Source of the DNA: Coniferiporia sulphurascens
Taxonomy: Eukaryota; Basidiomycota; Agaricomycetes; Hymenochaetales; Hymenochaetaceae
NCBI GenBank assembly: GCA_002794785.1
Contig: NBBA01000021.1
Span: forward strand, 248,001 to 312,000
DNA: 64,000 bases
Reading direction: 5' to 3'
This document shows, one piece after another, positions 20,440 through 32,208 of the stretch. The translations under genes and the position numbers were made by a program. The stretch's first letter is position 1; every line of letters starts with the position of its first letter. Under the pieces are notes generated by a model, which saw only the letters and a program-made list of their open reading frames with translations, was not told the DNA's origin and made no database searches.

Positions 20440-20687
20440 GAGGAGATTTGCAAAGGTGAGTGCCAGTGAGTTAGGGGAGATAAGTCAGCTCCATTCCTGC
20501 AAGTGTTACACATTTAGGGGGAAAAGAACGTCAATGAGGACTCTCTGACTTCATCAGGGTCACTGTGAGAACTGAGCCGAAAGACAACAGCCTCCAGGTT
20601 ATTCAAAAATTTCTCATGATAAAGGAGAAGGTTTGCTGCTACAGTACCACAAAGAAAGGATCGACGGTCACTTCGGCCCAAAAAGTA
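20440..20687. other. non-coding, nothing recognised
   Basis: Short stretch between the truncated copia LTR and the TIR element; ends with the TA duplication at 20686-20687. Confidence 0.5.
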
Positions 20688-21326
20688 CTATCGTGTGACC
20701 CCTCTTACAAAGTTTTTGTATTTTGCCTCTACAGCACTCACATTTTCATGTAGTTTCCTCTTTCCTGACATTTAAAATGTACTTGCAATTAGCTATCTCC
20801 AGATAATTTCTGGATAATTTTTGATAATCAGAATCTCCCAGAATGAAGGTGCCCCCCTCTTACAAAATTTTGGTCACATTCTGTCACTGAAACTGTTGAA
20901 ACTCCGACTGATAGACACTCGGCACTCAGCACCGGATGCTAGCGGAGTTTTAAATGGAACAGAATGCGGGGTACATTCTGTCACATTTTGTCACCCTTTA
21001 GATAAACTTCTCTCTTTCTATGCACCACAATGAGCTATTCCTCTCGGAATAACACAATAACAAGCCCTGATATCTAAAAAATAAGTTTACTACAATATAT
21101 CTGCTGATATGCGTATATATTGTGTGAGCCGGTGGTCCCAAAAGACTTCTACAGACTGAAAAAAAAGTATTTTGACAATGACTTCACGCCAATGCAATTT
21201 TTTTACAGAGAAAGTTTTGCATTCACTGTTACATAGTTTACTAGGGTCTACATGAATTTTTCCGAAGGTAGTTTAGTTGTGTGGAAGCTCAGAAGTGCGA
21301 ATTTTGTAAGAGGGGTCACACGATAG
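20688..21326. mobile_element. TIR element copy A (639 bp)
   Basis: Begins CTATCGTGTGACCCCTCTTA and ends with its exact inverse at 21303-21326, a 24-bp perfect TIR. Flanking bases are TA on both sides. No transposase frame. Related, more diverged copies are at 36599-37283 and 45587-46246; shared internal words include CATTCTGTCAC and CTTCTCTCTTTCTATGCACC. TA duplications suggest a Tc1/mariner or similar source element. Confidence 0.85.
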
Positions 21327-21697
21327 TATATCTACGAGACTTCCCGCCTGCGAAGAAGTGCTAGTCCTCCGTACGTCTTGAAGCTTGTCCACACGATCGT
21401 TGCTCTTGCAATTCTCAATCCCGAAAGTGGGGATAAATGAAGCGTGTCCGAAGGGAGGGTGGAGCAGGAGCGAAAGACGACAGACCGGTATCGTATCCTG
21501 CAATACACTTTCTTTCTCACCACAGTCAAGGTGGAGACTTATGAGAGACCGATATGCAAAGAAAGAACATATAAACATAGCCTAAACAATACATAAAGTA
21601 ACAGAGAAAAGGGGGAAAGCATTATAGACGCAACCAAGTGAAAAAGAAACAAGGAACAGGAAAAGAAACAGCCGAATAGAGCTGTAGGACTAGAGGA
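21327..21697. other. 3' flank of NOP56
   Basis: Non-coding. Probably includes the NOP56 3' UTR; no other feature seen. Confidence 0.5.
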
Positions 21698-23613
21698 TCA
21701 GTCGCTCTCGCTCTCGCTACTGGCAGGCTTGCTCTTTTTTTTCTTTTCCTTTTTCTCTTTTTTCTCTTTCTTCTCCTTTTTCTTCCCGCTTTGCTGGAGG
21801 AGCAAGGAGAAAGGAAGGGATGTCAGCTTAAGCCTGTGGATATGCATAATGACGAAGAACGACAAACGCACCTTGGCCTCCTCCTTCTTTGCCTTTTTCA
21901 GCGCTTTTTTCTCCTCCTTCGACAGCTTCACCTTCTTCGTCACCTGTTCCTCCTCAATGACATCCTCATCCGTGTCCATCGCGTCGGCCTTCCGCTTCTT
22001 GCTGTCCTTAACCTTCTCCTTCTTGTCCTTTTTCTTCTTGTCCTTCTTCGATGGGGACGGCTCGATCAGAGGCAACGGGATCTTCTCTACATCCATCTCC
22101 GCATCGGACCCGTCTTCATCATCGTCAATCGCGAGAGAATCGAGCACCTTGCGCATCGCATCCGCGTTCTTTGACGGTGCAGTTCCATTCTCGAAGAACG
22201 TCAACCGCTCCTCGACCTGTATGCGGAGTGCGTCACCGAATTTTGCTGTGGGGTTGTCTGGAGATGAATTATGAGTTAGAACGCCAAAATGAATAAAAAG
22301 AGGTGAGGGCGAATAAGCGAATGCACTCACCAGAAAAGCAGTCTATGCGGGCGGCTATTGAAGTTTTGTTCGCGAGGAAACGCGAGATGCGGCCCTTGTG
22401 CTTGGGTCCTGCACGACCGATGAAAGAAGAGTGGTAAATCAAGCCGTACTGTCACCCAAACAGTCAGCACTTGGACATTTAAAAAGAAATGGAAAAGAAT
22501 TCGCATACCTTCGGAGTGTTCCCCTTTGTCTTCAGCGCGCGGAAAAGCGCCTTCTCCGCACCCAAAATCTGTACAGTACTAGCAGGGTACTTGCTCAGGT
22601 TCGTCAAGCTGCCTGCATGGCTGATCAGCCTCGCGCCGATCCGCTCGCCGAGCAGAGCAGTAAGACTCGGTGCGACGAGGTTCATCTTCTCCGTCAAGTA
22701 GCCCGTAAGCGACTTGCGGTAGTCCGCAAGCGAGACGACGCGGTTCGCGAACGCCGAGATGTTAAGCATGTCAATCTCAGAAAGCGACGCGCCCATCGAA
22801 CCGCGCGCAGCGTCGAGCACGTTCTGCGCACGCGTCGCGTCGTCCTCGAGCAGCGCAGCGAGGTCGGGGAGGCTCTCCTCGGAAAGCTTCTCCTTCGCCC
22901 CGATGAAGAGCACCGTGCGCGCATAGAGGTAGTTGTCCGGGACGAGTTTGACGAGCTCGGGGAAATGGTAGCCATACCATTCGCGCACGCGCATCGCGAA
23001 GAGGTTGACATCCTTGTCGAGCTGGTCGAGCAGCGCAATTGCCTGGATGATCATGTTGTCCATCCGGTTCACGTTGAACTTTACTTTGGCGCGTGAGTAG
23101 GAGTGGCCCAGACCGAGCTGAGCCTTCATTAGGTCGTCTGCTTGCATGCCCTTGAGCAGCTTCGGCGCATGCAGACGGATCCCGCGCACGAGCTCGAGGG
23201 AGCGCTCGGACGCGTCGCAGTCGATGCCGAGAGCGGTCTTGATTGACGAGCCCAGCCCGGCTTCGGACACACCGAGTTTCACGGAAGACTTTTTCGCTGC
23301 CTTAGAGAGCACGAGTTCGAGCAGAGACTTGAGGTGCTCATTAAGCACGCCTGGCACATATATCAGCATACATAGTCACTTCTCTTCAATGAGCGCATAA
23401 TGACATACCCTCCGACACATCATTCGAGTTCTCCAGCGCATGAGCGGCGTTCTTAAACGGCGAAAAGCTCAGCAGCTTGACCATTTTCCCGAACTTTGCG
23501 AGGTCGCCGATGGACTCCTGGACGGCCTTGGTCTTTGCGCCGATCTCCTCATGTTGCTGGACCTCGAAGACGGCGTAGCCGGAGGCGGACTCGAACAGGA
23601 CGTGCGTCGCCAT
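21698..23613 (-). CDS. NOP56: Nop56, box C/D snoRNP core protein
   Basis: Nop56 scaffolds box C/D snoRNPs in the nucleolus, where fibrillarin 2'-O-methylates pre-rRNA. Five exons (23613-23409, 23350-22509, 22448-22331, 22257-21872, 21793-21698) sum to 1,647 nt, 548 residues, in frame. Seen in order: NOP5N start with [16 protein letters not shown], the coiled-coil region, [20 protein letters not shown], the Nop signature with [20 protein letters not shown] and [20 protein letters not shown], then a lysine-rich tail with [12 protein letters not shown] and [15 protein letters not shown] runs and a Ser-Glu-Ser-Asp end. The sequence between GSLTNLSK and LIYHS matches Nop56 better than Nop58. The tail's final exon begins after a 78-nt intron. 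GDA1 lies upstream in the same direction, 494 bp away. Confidence 0.97.
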
Positions 23614-24107
23614 CGTCGTTAAAACTTGGCGGTGGACGACAAACTTGAAAACTTGTGAGGATTGCTGAGAAGATGTTACCTATTTTGGACCTCAAGAAAC
23701 ACGAATTACATAATCCTTTAAGCCACAACGCCCTCCATTTGCTAACAGGCAAAACAAGAAAACAAAACTGCCTGAAGAATACAAAGATACCATAATGTAA
23801 CAGTGGCAATTTATACACTACGATGGCTCCATTGTATGCCGCGCAAAACGGGTTTGACCTGGTTCCAGGAAGTCTCTCGATCTTTGATTTATTTTCGTAA
23901 ATCACAGCGTACCTCCGCAGACAAGAACTCAAGAACTAAAAATTAGCTTAGTAATATTGAGGGTTTAGCGACTACAGCATGACATGTCCAACATCCAGAG
24001 AAAGGCAAGTAGGATGGCATAAATATATCGGGTAAAAGATGATATGGCCTGTGGAAGAGAGAGGGGGAGTGTAGAGTGTGGAGATCTTGAAAAAAACAAA
24101 ACCGAAA
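23614..24107. other. intergenic between GDA1 and NOP56
   Basis: Holds the NOP56 promoter and 5' leader and the GDA1 3' UTR. No convincing coding or RNA gene; I looked for box C/D-like motifs and did not find a defensible snoRNA. Confidence 0.5.
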
Positions 24108-26092
24108 TCACACGCGACACGTCAGCTCGCCACCGACAATCGCAATCGCCGCACCGAGGCACCACCCAAGCTCTGTGCCATCCACCTGCTTCCCGACGCG
24201 TATGCCACGCGTTTCGGGGAACTCGTACCCGAGGCGTAGCAGCGCGTGCATAAACGTGAGATCGAGACACCACTCTGGGCGGTCTAGGAGCTCTGTGTGT
24301 AGCGCCGCGTCTGCGCCCCATGGCTCGCGGGCCCATGCTTCGGGCCCTGCGCAGACTGGGCGCGCGAGCGAGGCGAGGGTGGAGACAGTAAGAGGGGGAG
24401 GGGGCTCTTCGCTACCTTGCGAGGGTCCCGAAGAAGAGGGAGAGAGGGAGGGGTAGAAGGGCGCGATGCGGTCGTAAAAGTAGGAAAGGAGGAGGACGTC
24501 GCCCTGAGCGAAGGACTCAAGAATGGACGGCTGGTAGACACCATTGAACGAGCAGGGCTTCACTTGGCAGACCCTGGCGAAAGAGTGTGAGTAAAGCGGG
24601 ATAAAATGTCAGGGGGAGGGAACTCACGCATCCTTGGCCATCACGAGCTCTACGACGCGGTTGCACGCCTCGAATGAGCCGATGTCCATGCCCGCCATTG
24701 TCACGTTGTGCGTCGTCCCGCTCGAGGGGAAGTCCTCGAGGGGAATTTCTCGCGAAGAACTTTGCCACAGACACGGGTTCGGGACCTGCACGTTGGGCGT
24801 TGTCGAGTTCGCTGAAGGTGCGTTATTAAACGTCCCCATGAACTCGACGAGGCGGTGTACGCTTGCACGGGCGCTCATGAGACCGTACCCGAGGAACGAA
24901 TGTTGGTACAGAGTACGCGTGCTTCCCCCGAACTGCAGCTCGTACTTGTGGTCGCCGTCCGCCATCGCCGCGTCGTCCGAAAAGTCCGGCTCAAACACAA
25001 TTTGCGTCGACCCGCCGCCGAGATCGAGCACGGCAAACGAGTGCGCGGAGCGTGGCGAGTCTGCGCGGATCGTATCGAGTAGGTAGTTTGCAGTGATCCA
25101 CGCGTACACGCCCTCATCGCTGCCGTCCATGATCGCGACGCCGTCCTTCTCGACTACCGCGAACGGGTACTGCGTTTCCAACCGCTTGCGCACTGCCGCT
25201 AGAATCTCTGCACTCTGGTCTGCGCCAAGCAGACGCAGTCCTGCGGTTGCCTTGACGGCAACGGGTGTGCAGCTCCACAGCGATTGCGGAACGACGGTGA
25301 CGGCCTCGTCGAGCAGCTCGTCGAGGCTCTGCGCTGCACCCGCCGGGTCACCCTTGTAGTTGCTCAATCCACCCTGCTTCATCTTAAACACCTCATATTC
25401 GTACGATGGTGATGGCCCGCAGTTGTTGAACTTGTAGATGTGGATGCGCGAACCAGTTGAGCCCGCGTCGATCATCAGTGCGTATTGCACGAGGCGCGCG
25501 TCGGGTTTGTAGGGCCGTACACAGTGCACCGTCTTCAGCGGGTCTGGGTCCTCTGCTGGTGAGTGTGGCGTCGATGGGGAAGTTTTAGGTGGGAGAGGCT
25601 CGTCGTTCTCCAGATCTTCAGGCGGGGTCGTAATAGTCTCGCCCGGCGGGCGCGTTGGTTTAGGCCATGCTATTTCGCGGCGGAAAATAATTATCAGAAG
25701 TGTCCAGAGAAGGTGGTGCGGGCTCACTCACAGGGCGCCTTAATGCTGTCGATGACTGCCTCGCGTCTCTCTCTCGGGCCAAACAGCCAGACGAGGGTGA
25801 TGATGACGGTTGCCGCGATCGCAAACTTTTTCCACCCGAAGGCGAAGCGGATGCGCCCGCGCCTCTCTGAGTCTGCGTCGACGCGCTTGTAGCCGTTCAC
25901 GCGCGGCAGTAAGCTGCTCATATTGAAATTGAAGATGCTCGACGACGGTGTTGATGCACGACTGTGTGCTGCTTCCTCTGTGTGAGCGGCTTCCGGACTG
26001 GGGTCGTGTTCGTGTTCGTGTGCAAGAGATTTTCTGTGCGAGAGGACGCCCCCACTTTGAGATTTGCTATGTGATGAGGAGACGCTACTCAT
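24108..26092 (-). CDS. GDA1: Golgi guanosine diphosphatase (GDA1/CD39 family)
   Basis: The enzyme hydrolyses GDP left by mannosyltransferases in the Golgi lumen to GMP, which exchanges for GDP-mannose and keeps protein and lipid mannosylation going. Three exons (26092-25732, 25669-24628, 24573-24108) sum to 1,869 nt, 622 residues. It is a type II membrane protein: cytosolic N-terminus, one membrane segment (KFAIAATVIITLVWLFG, about residues 104-120), a Pro-rich stem, then the catalytic domain. Apyrase conserved regions are visible: DAGSTGSRIHIYKF (ACR1), VKATAGLRLL (ACR2), IMDGSDEGVYAWITANYLL (ACR3, with the catalytic Glu), AVLDLGGGSTQIVFEPD (ACR4) and ELGWCLGAAIA near the C-terminus (ACR5). 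The SPRY gene starts 271 bp away in the opposite direction. Confidence 0.97.
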
Positions 26093-26363
26093 AAAACGGG
26101 AGGCAGCATGCGTTTTTGCGTCCCCGGCACTTGGAAGACGAGAGGCGGTGGGGGTTTGTAGACTATTGATGGCAACGTAGCCTGAAGTGTCACACTATGT
26201 GACATTTTCCGTTTAGCGCTTGTGACCGACACCTGGTAACTCAAGATCTATCCGCGATGTACCTCAAGCGTAGTCTACAGCCGCAAGCCGAACTCAGGTC
26301 GACCAAAATGCAGTCAACCTGTGCATTGTAGGCCGTCGCCCGCCATACTTACCATCTAACATC

Positions 26364-27321
26364 ATGGGCTGGTTCTCAAAGCTACGTAACGCAAAAGAAG
26401 ACGCTCCCCCCGCATGGGCTCCCGCCGTCGAGCGCTCGCGCACGTTCGGGCTCGTGAATGAGGCCCCTGAAGACGAGTTCAGGGACGCAGCGCGGTTCTG
26501 CGCGCGCAATCCCCCGTACGCGCCCAAACTTCTCGCGTCCTACGATGTCGACCGTATCCGTGCCGAGGGCTGCAAGGCGTGGGGCCTTGTGAAGCCCCAC
26601 ATCGCGCGTTTCTCGGGCACGATCAGAGATGTGCAGACTGGCGCCGGGGGCGGGTCGCGTCTGGTTGAGGTCAATACGAGATCAGGATGTGGGGATGTCT
26701 GTATTGTGAGCAACTACCCGATTATGGCTGGGCTGTACGATATCCAAGGGAAGGAGGGCGTGTACTACGAAGTCACGATCTTGCGTGTGGGGGGCGTCAT
26801 TGCAATCGGTACGTACTGGATGCTCGCATCAAAGCGGACGTACCACTAATGGCTCAGCGATAGGCACCGCCTGTCTGCCGTACCCCGAATACCGGTTCCC
26901 CGGGTGGAACAGGCTGAGTGCAGGGCTGCACCTAGACGACATGCAAAAGTTCTTCGAGGATCCACTGGGTGGACGCCAGTACGACCCGCGGCTCACCACA
27001 ATCGAGGCGGGGGACGTAGTTGGGTGTGGGTACGAGTTCGCAACGGGGAGTGTGTTCTACACGTACAATGGGATACGACTCGCGGACGCGTTCCGAGGAG
27101 TGTACCTCCCGCGCGAGCAGCACGACGTGTATGCCGCGATTGGCGTGGGTGGGGAGGGCGCGAATACGTTCAAAGTGAATTTTGGCGGGGATGTCGAGGC
27201 GCACCCGTTTAGGTGGGAGCCCGGGCGGGAATGGAGATGGCGGATCGAGGGCCACGTTGGGTGCCTAACGGAGGCCGGTGGCGAGGTCGAGCAACTCCCT
27301 AGTTATTCTACGGCCGCATGA
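26364..27321 (+). CDS. SPRY-domain protein (Ssh4/Ear1-like)
   Basis: Two exons (26364-26808, 26864-27321) give 300 residues in frame. After an N-terminal segment of about 85 residues, a SPRY domain is seen: VCIVSNYPIMAGLYDIQGKE, VYYEVTILRVGGVIAIG, ACLPYPEYRFPGW, DVVGCGYEFATGSVFYTYNG and VYAAIGVGGEGANTFKVNFG. This arrangement resembles the SPRY part of yeast Ssh4/Ear1, adaptors that bring membrane cargo to the ubiquitin ligase Rsp5. Unlike those proteins no membrane segment is visible here. A C-terminal LPSY sits where a PY-type ligase-binding motif would be expected. The start ATG is the first in frame and is followed by a basic, charged N-terminus. Function beyond the domain is inference. 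Confidence 0.85.
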
Positions 27322-27589
27322 AATAAGACAAACTCACTTCCAACTGTAGTTGTATGTTATTTCCGTGTCGGCAGGACAGTGGCCACAAATATTAATGGGC
27401 CGGCAGAGGCGAAATTAAGGGAGACACGAGATACCGAAAAGGGAAATGTTTCCGGCGACTCGCTCGGCACTGAATCAATAGCATTAGCCGCAGGTTAGGC
27501 TTAGACCGACCGGCTACTACAAGTGGTTGCTGCTCCTGAGAGCTGAATGTCCCCTCACCGCCTGCCTCCAACCACCACCATCATTCCAG

Positions 27590-30500
27590 ATGTCAGGTGA
27601 ATTCTCGCGGACGGTTGTCAGCCTCGCGAGCTCGTCGCTCCGCCGTAGAGAGGCTGTAGGAGAGGTCTGTGCTCTGGCTCTACTTCTTCAGCCGCATCTG
27701 CAGAACTAACCTGCCCTTATCACAATTTTAGGGGGGTCTATTGAGTGGTTTGGACCCAACGCAGTTCAACACCTCGGACCCGCTCCGCCTATGGATCATC
27801 CAAGTCGGTGAGTCCTGCCGGCAACGCGTGCCACCAGACAGACCTGCGGGTATGAAGTACGGGCACGTACTGACACGCCTGCTTTCCAGGGATTATCGTT
27901 ATGATGGCCCAGCTGCTGAGCCTTTTATTACGGCGCATAAAGCAGCCAAAGGTCATCGCGGAAGTCTTGGGTGGCATCCTGCTGGGACCCACCGCTTTCG
28001 GGCGCATACCAGGTTTCACAGAGCACATCTTCCCATCTGACTCTCTGCCTTACCTCTCCCTGGTGGCTAACATTGGTCTCGTTCTCTTCCTCTTTCTCGT
28101 TGGACTCGAGATCGAGATGGGTACGATCAAAAAGAACGCGCGTTTCTCGATGCCCATCGCGCTTGGGGGGATGGTCCTGCCCTTCGGTATGGGCGCCGGT
28201 CTATCCGTGCCACTGTACCACAGATTTATCGATCCGAGCACCAAATTCACGAATTTTATGCTATTCACTGGCGTCGCGTACTCTATCACAGCGTTCCCCG
28301 TCCTGTGCCGCATTTTGACTGAGCTCAAGCTCGTCGACACGACCGTCGGTATCGTCGTGCTATCGGCTGGCGTCGGAAACGATATTATCGGCTGGACACT
28401 TCTTGCACTCTCAGTTGCGCTGGTCAACGCCGCTTCTGGCCTGAGCGCTCTGTGGATCCTTCTGACCGCGGTCGCGTGGGCATTGTTTTTGCTTATCCCC
28501 GTGAAGCGCGCATTCTTGTGGCTTGCGCAGCATACGGGGTCGATTGAAAATGGGCCTACTATGACTTTCATGACTGCAACGATATTAATGGTATTTGGTT
28601 CGGCGTTCTTCACCGACGTTATCGGCGTCCACGCTATTTTTGGTAAGTTCACGGGAGATAATGATCTTCTGTATGCTAATCACGGGTTGAAAAGGCGGCT
28701 TCTTAGCCGGCTTGGTCGTTCCGCGCGAAGGGGGACTGGCCATCACGTTGACGGAGAAATTGGAGGATATGGTTTCCATCATCTTCTTGCCCCTTGTACG
28801 CATATATGAATGGCTTCTTTTGAAGGTTCCACCGTGCTGATTTTCCCTTCGCAGTATTTTACATTGTCCGGTCTTTCCACGAACCTGGGCTTGTTGAACG
28901 ATGGGACGACCTGGGGGTTCACTATTGCCATTTGCACACTTGCATACTGTGGGAAGTTTGGCGGCTGTTCTATTGCGGCCAGATTTTGCGGCTTCAAGTG
29001 GCGGGAGGCGACTGCGATTGGATCTCTCATGAGTTGCAAAGGGTGCGTTCTTCTCGGCGTGTCTTCGCTTCGATTACTAAATGCGGTCAATGTCCCAGCC
29101 TCGTCGAACTCATCGTCCTTAATGTCGGCTTATCTGCCGGTATCCTCACACAGGTATTTTTGGTTTCCTGGTCTTTGATTGGGAAATGAATACTTACGTA
29201 AATCTTCATTCAGCGTGTCTTCTCCATGTTTGTCTTCGAAGCGCTTCTTCTGACTTTCATGACAACACCTGCGGTACTGCTTATATATCCTCCAGAAGTG
29301 AGGAAACGGGTGTCGGCTACGGGTGCTGACTATAATGCTACCATGGACGGGCCCAAGGACTCGTCTCGGGAAACTGAGAGGGGCGCTTTAAAATGGCCTT
29401 CCGATGATAGTGACCCAACGTTGAAGACGCGCTTTACCGTTGTTCTCGACAAAATTGAACATCTGCCCGGAATGATGATGCTCACCCAGCTGATGCACCT
29501 TCCACCTTCGTACACCGAGAAAGACTATGTAGATGAGACGCTAAAGAAATTGCGTTCCTCGGACAGTGGCTCGCATGCTCTGAATCGTACGTCTTCTAAG
29601 GTAAAGATTGACGCGCTCCGCCTCATCGAGCTTTCGGACCGTACGTCGGCGGTGATGAGATCTTCTGCAGCGGACCAACTCATCCGTTCTGACCCTCTGT
29701 TGGCTGTATTCAAGACCTTTGGCGATCTGAACGACCTCTCCATCTCCTCGAGTCTGTCCGTCGTGACGTTCAGCGACCTCGCTTCTCGCGTGGCGGACCA
29801 TGCCAGGGACAACTCATCCCATCTCGTATTGGTTCCGTGGCTACCTCCAACGTCCTATTCACATAATTCAGACGCGCCGGCGACGCCGTCCGTACCCACA
29901 ACACCCTTCCATAATCCCTTCGATATGCTATTCAAAAACGCGTCCACCGACAAGTCAGCGTCAGTTGTCCATTCGCAGTTCATCCGCGGTGTCTTCGCGC
30001 AGTGCCATACGGACGTGGCGCTGTACGTCGACTGTGTCGACCGGTCGAAGACGAACGTGTACGACTCGCAGAGCCGACGCGGACGACAGCACGTCTTGCT
30101 GCCGTTCTTCGGTGGACCGGACGACCGGCTTGCGCTCGAGCTTGTCGTGCAGCTGTGCGCGAACCCGAAGATCACGGCGACGGTGCTGCGGCTGACGAAG
30201 TCCGAGGCGACGTATGACGAGGCGCTGTTGAGCAGACCTGCTGCTGTGCATGCCTTTGGCCAGGACGAGCAGGACGTCGCTGCGAACATCAGGGCGAACG
30301 TCCTCACTGTGGGATCCGTAAGTAACGCCCCCGTCTCCCCTCTGTATATAAGACTCACCTGCACTCAAAAAACTTGAAATCAGATGACCGGACATCCAGA
30401 CACGTATTACGGCCAGTTCACGACGCAGACGCGGCTGCAGTCCGAGACCGCCGACAACATCACCTGGGCGCGGTTCGCCTCGCCGTCCCCGAGCGAGGGG

Positions 30501-30836
30501 CACCCAGCACGCGTGACCGACGCGCTCACACGCATCTCGTTCGTAGAACTCACATCGCCAAAACCGCTGCACGCGCTCGTGGAGCACGCGACGGCGCAGA
30601 TGGGGGAGGCGGCAGCGCACGAGCGCAGTCTGATCGTTGTGCTCGGGCGCTCGCGGCGCCTTGCGGTGGAAGACCACCATGCGGAGCTGAAGACGCTGGC
30701 GGAGGAGTATGGGCACGGCGCGGTGAGCGGGGAGGTGAAGAAGACGGTGGGGGATGTGGCGACTGCGCTTGTGGTTGCGAGGTGCGATGCGGGGCTTGTG
30801 GTTGTGCAGGCTGCGAAGAGCTCGGAGGGCGAGTGA
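27590..30836 (+). CDS. KHA1: Kha1-type K+/H+ antiporter (CPA2 family)
   Basis: Predicted cation/proton exchanger of an internal (Golgi/endosomal) membrane, by similarity to yeast Kha1. Seven exons from 27732 (27732-27807, 27890-28642, 28695-28795, 28855-29042, 29099-29153, 29214-30317, 30384-30836) sum to 2,730 nt, 909 codons plus stop. The transporter core has about 12 hydrophobic segments; hallmarks are QPKVIAEVLGGILLGPTAFG, LFLFLVGLEIEMG, AGVGNDIIGW and GVHAIFGGFLAGLVVPREGG. The C-terminal half is cytosolic, with a universal-stress-like fold suggested by SFVELTSPKPLHALVEHA and SLIVVLGRSRRLAVED. The start is uncertain: the first clear exon lacks an ATG, so a short 5' exon is needed. The ATG at 27590 with a donor near 27656 or 27665 keeps frame, and CTAAC...TTTTAG precedes 27732. 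Confidence 0.93.
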
Positions 30837-32208
30837 TGTGGTCTTTCGCTTCTTTGTTTCTTTGTTCCTTTGTTCTCGCCCTTTTTCTTCGTTCGGGCTA
30901 CACTTCCTTTCGCATCTGATCGTCCACGAGTGCGCGTACGACGGCACGGCACGGCACAGTACACCCTATCACACATCCCAGCACATCCCGACAAAACCAC
31001 CACGGAGACGGAAGCGCCCGATTTTCACAGAACAGGGCTGTATTGACTATTGACATCCATTTTTCTTTTTTTTTCTGTACAAAACTCATGTGCATGTGCA
31101 CTGTAACGACGTAGAGAAACATCATCCACTATCTACCATCTACGAACCTAGCATCTAGTGTATCTACGGATTTTCTCATGTTCACTTTACCTTTATCCCT
31201 TTTTCGTTTCTTTTTTTTTTTCAAACTTTGTGCACATGCATGACTCGGATATAGCGATATAGCGGTATTTTTCTTGACGGCTAGAAAGCATGTGATGAAT
31301 GAATTACTTTTTGTTTGGCTTTTTCTTTCACTGGTAAGACGTAAGACCCAGGAGCCCCGACGGAGCCGCACTTTGGGACTCTTTGGAGTCTTGAGTTTTT
31401 ACAATTTACATCGCTCCAACGCCCACTTTCGGGTTCACGGCTTTCCCTCGGGGGAATGCATCTTACCTGCAGTGATAACTAGACTTGACATCACACGACC
31501 AGAGAAAATTTCCATCTTATCACACGAATCTTTTTCTTTCTCCAAACAAGTATATTGTATGCAACACCCTCCGTAGAAACAAATATTGGGCGGGGCGCAA
31601 AAAGGCGACACGATACAGGAACCATAGGGCGGCTATGTGAGACTGGGGATGGGGGGAATGGGGGTGCAACTGGCATTGTACTAGCGATTGGGGGGGGAGG
31701 CAGTCGAGGTAAACATAAAATGAACGGAATAAAACAAAATAAAAGTGGAGCTCAGATTCTTTTGAGGATGGGGAGTAGGATGGGGGTGCAACGAGTCGTT
31801 GAGAGACTCGCGCGACGGATATATGGGATGAACCAAAGTATACGTGGCCCAATGAAACGAAAATATAGTCGAAGGGCCAGAGAGAAGCAAGCAGACGTAG
31901 GATCAACCAGATGAGAGATAAGGAAACAGATGGAGGGCCAGTGCACGTAGGTGGGGATGGGGAACAATCAATGGAGGGGGTAAGACGATACTCCAAGCAA
32001 GTGGACGGGGGAATGATGATGGATTAGAATACACGAGTATCGAATGCCACTAAAAAGATATCGGTGGCGCGATGCGAGTCCTTGAGTATTGAGAAGATGA
32101 AGACATATGAACATAGCGAGGGGAGCATAACATGTATGACGGGATGCAGAGCGTGGAAGACACAGAACGAAACAAGGAAAGAGCATAATGAATCAACTCA
32201 GCTCAGTC
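30837..32208. other. intergenic between convergent genes
   Basis: Contains the 3' UTRs of the antiporter (plus) and the bZIP gene (minus). Poly-T and poly-A tracts at about 31068 and 31207. No gene or repeat supported. Confidence 0.6.

Noticed and set aside
21729..22274. 181-codon Phe/Ser-rich plus frame
   Set aside because: It is the complement of the Lys-rich NOP56 tail (AAG/AAA read as CTT/TTT).
22398..23096. 232-codon plus-strand frame
   Set aside because: Antisense to a conserved NOP56 exon; Arg-rich composition typical of a shadow frame.
30305..30384. Frameshift in the antiporter gene
   Set aside because: Explained by a normal intron, 30318-30383; exon lengths from 27732 sum to a multiple of three.
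29961..30947. 328-codon minus-strand frame
   Set aside because: Antisense to the antiporter's last exons and crosses its 3' end; composition is that of a shadow.
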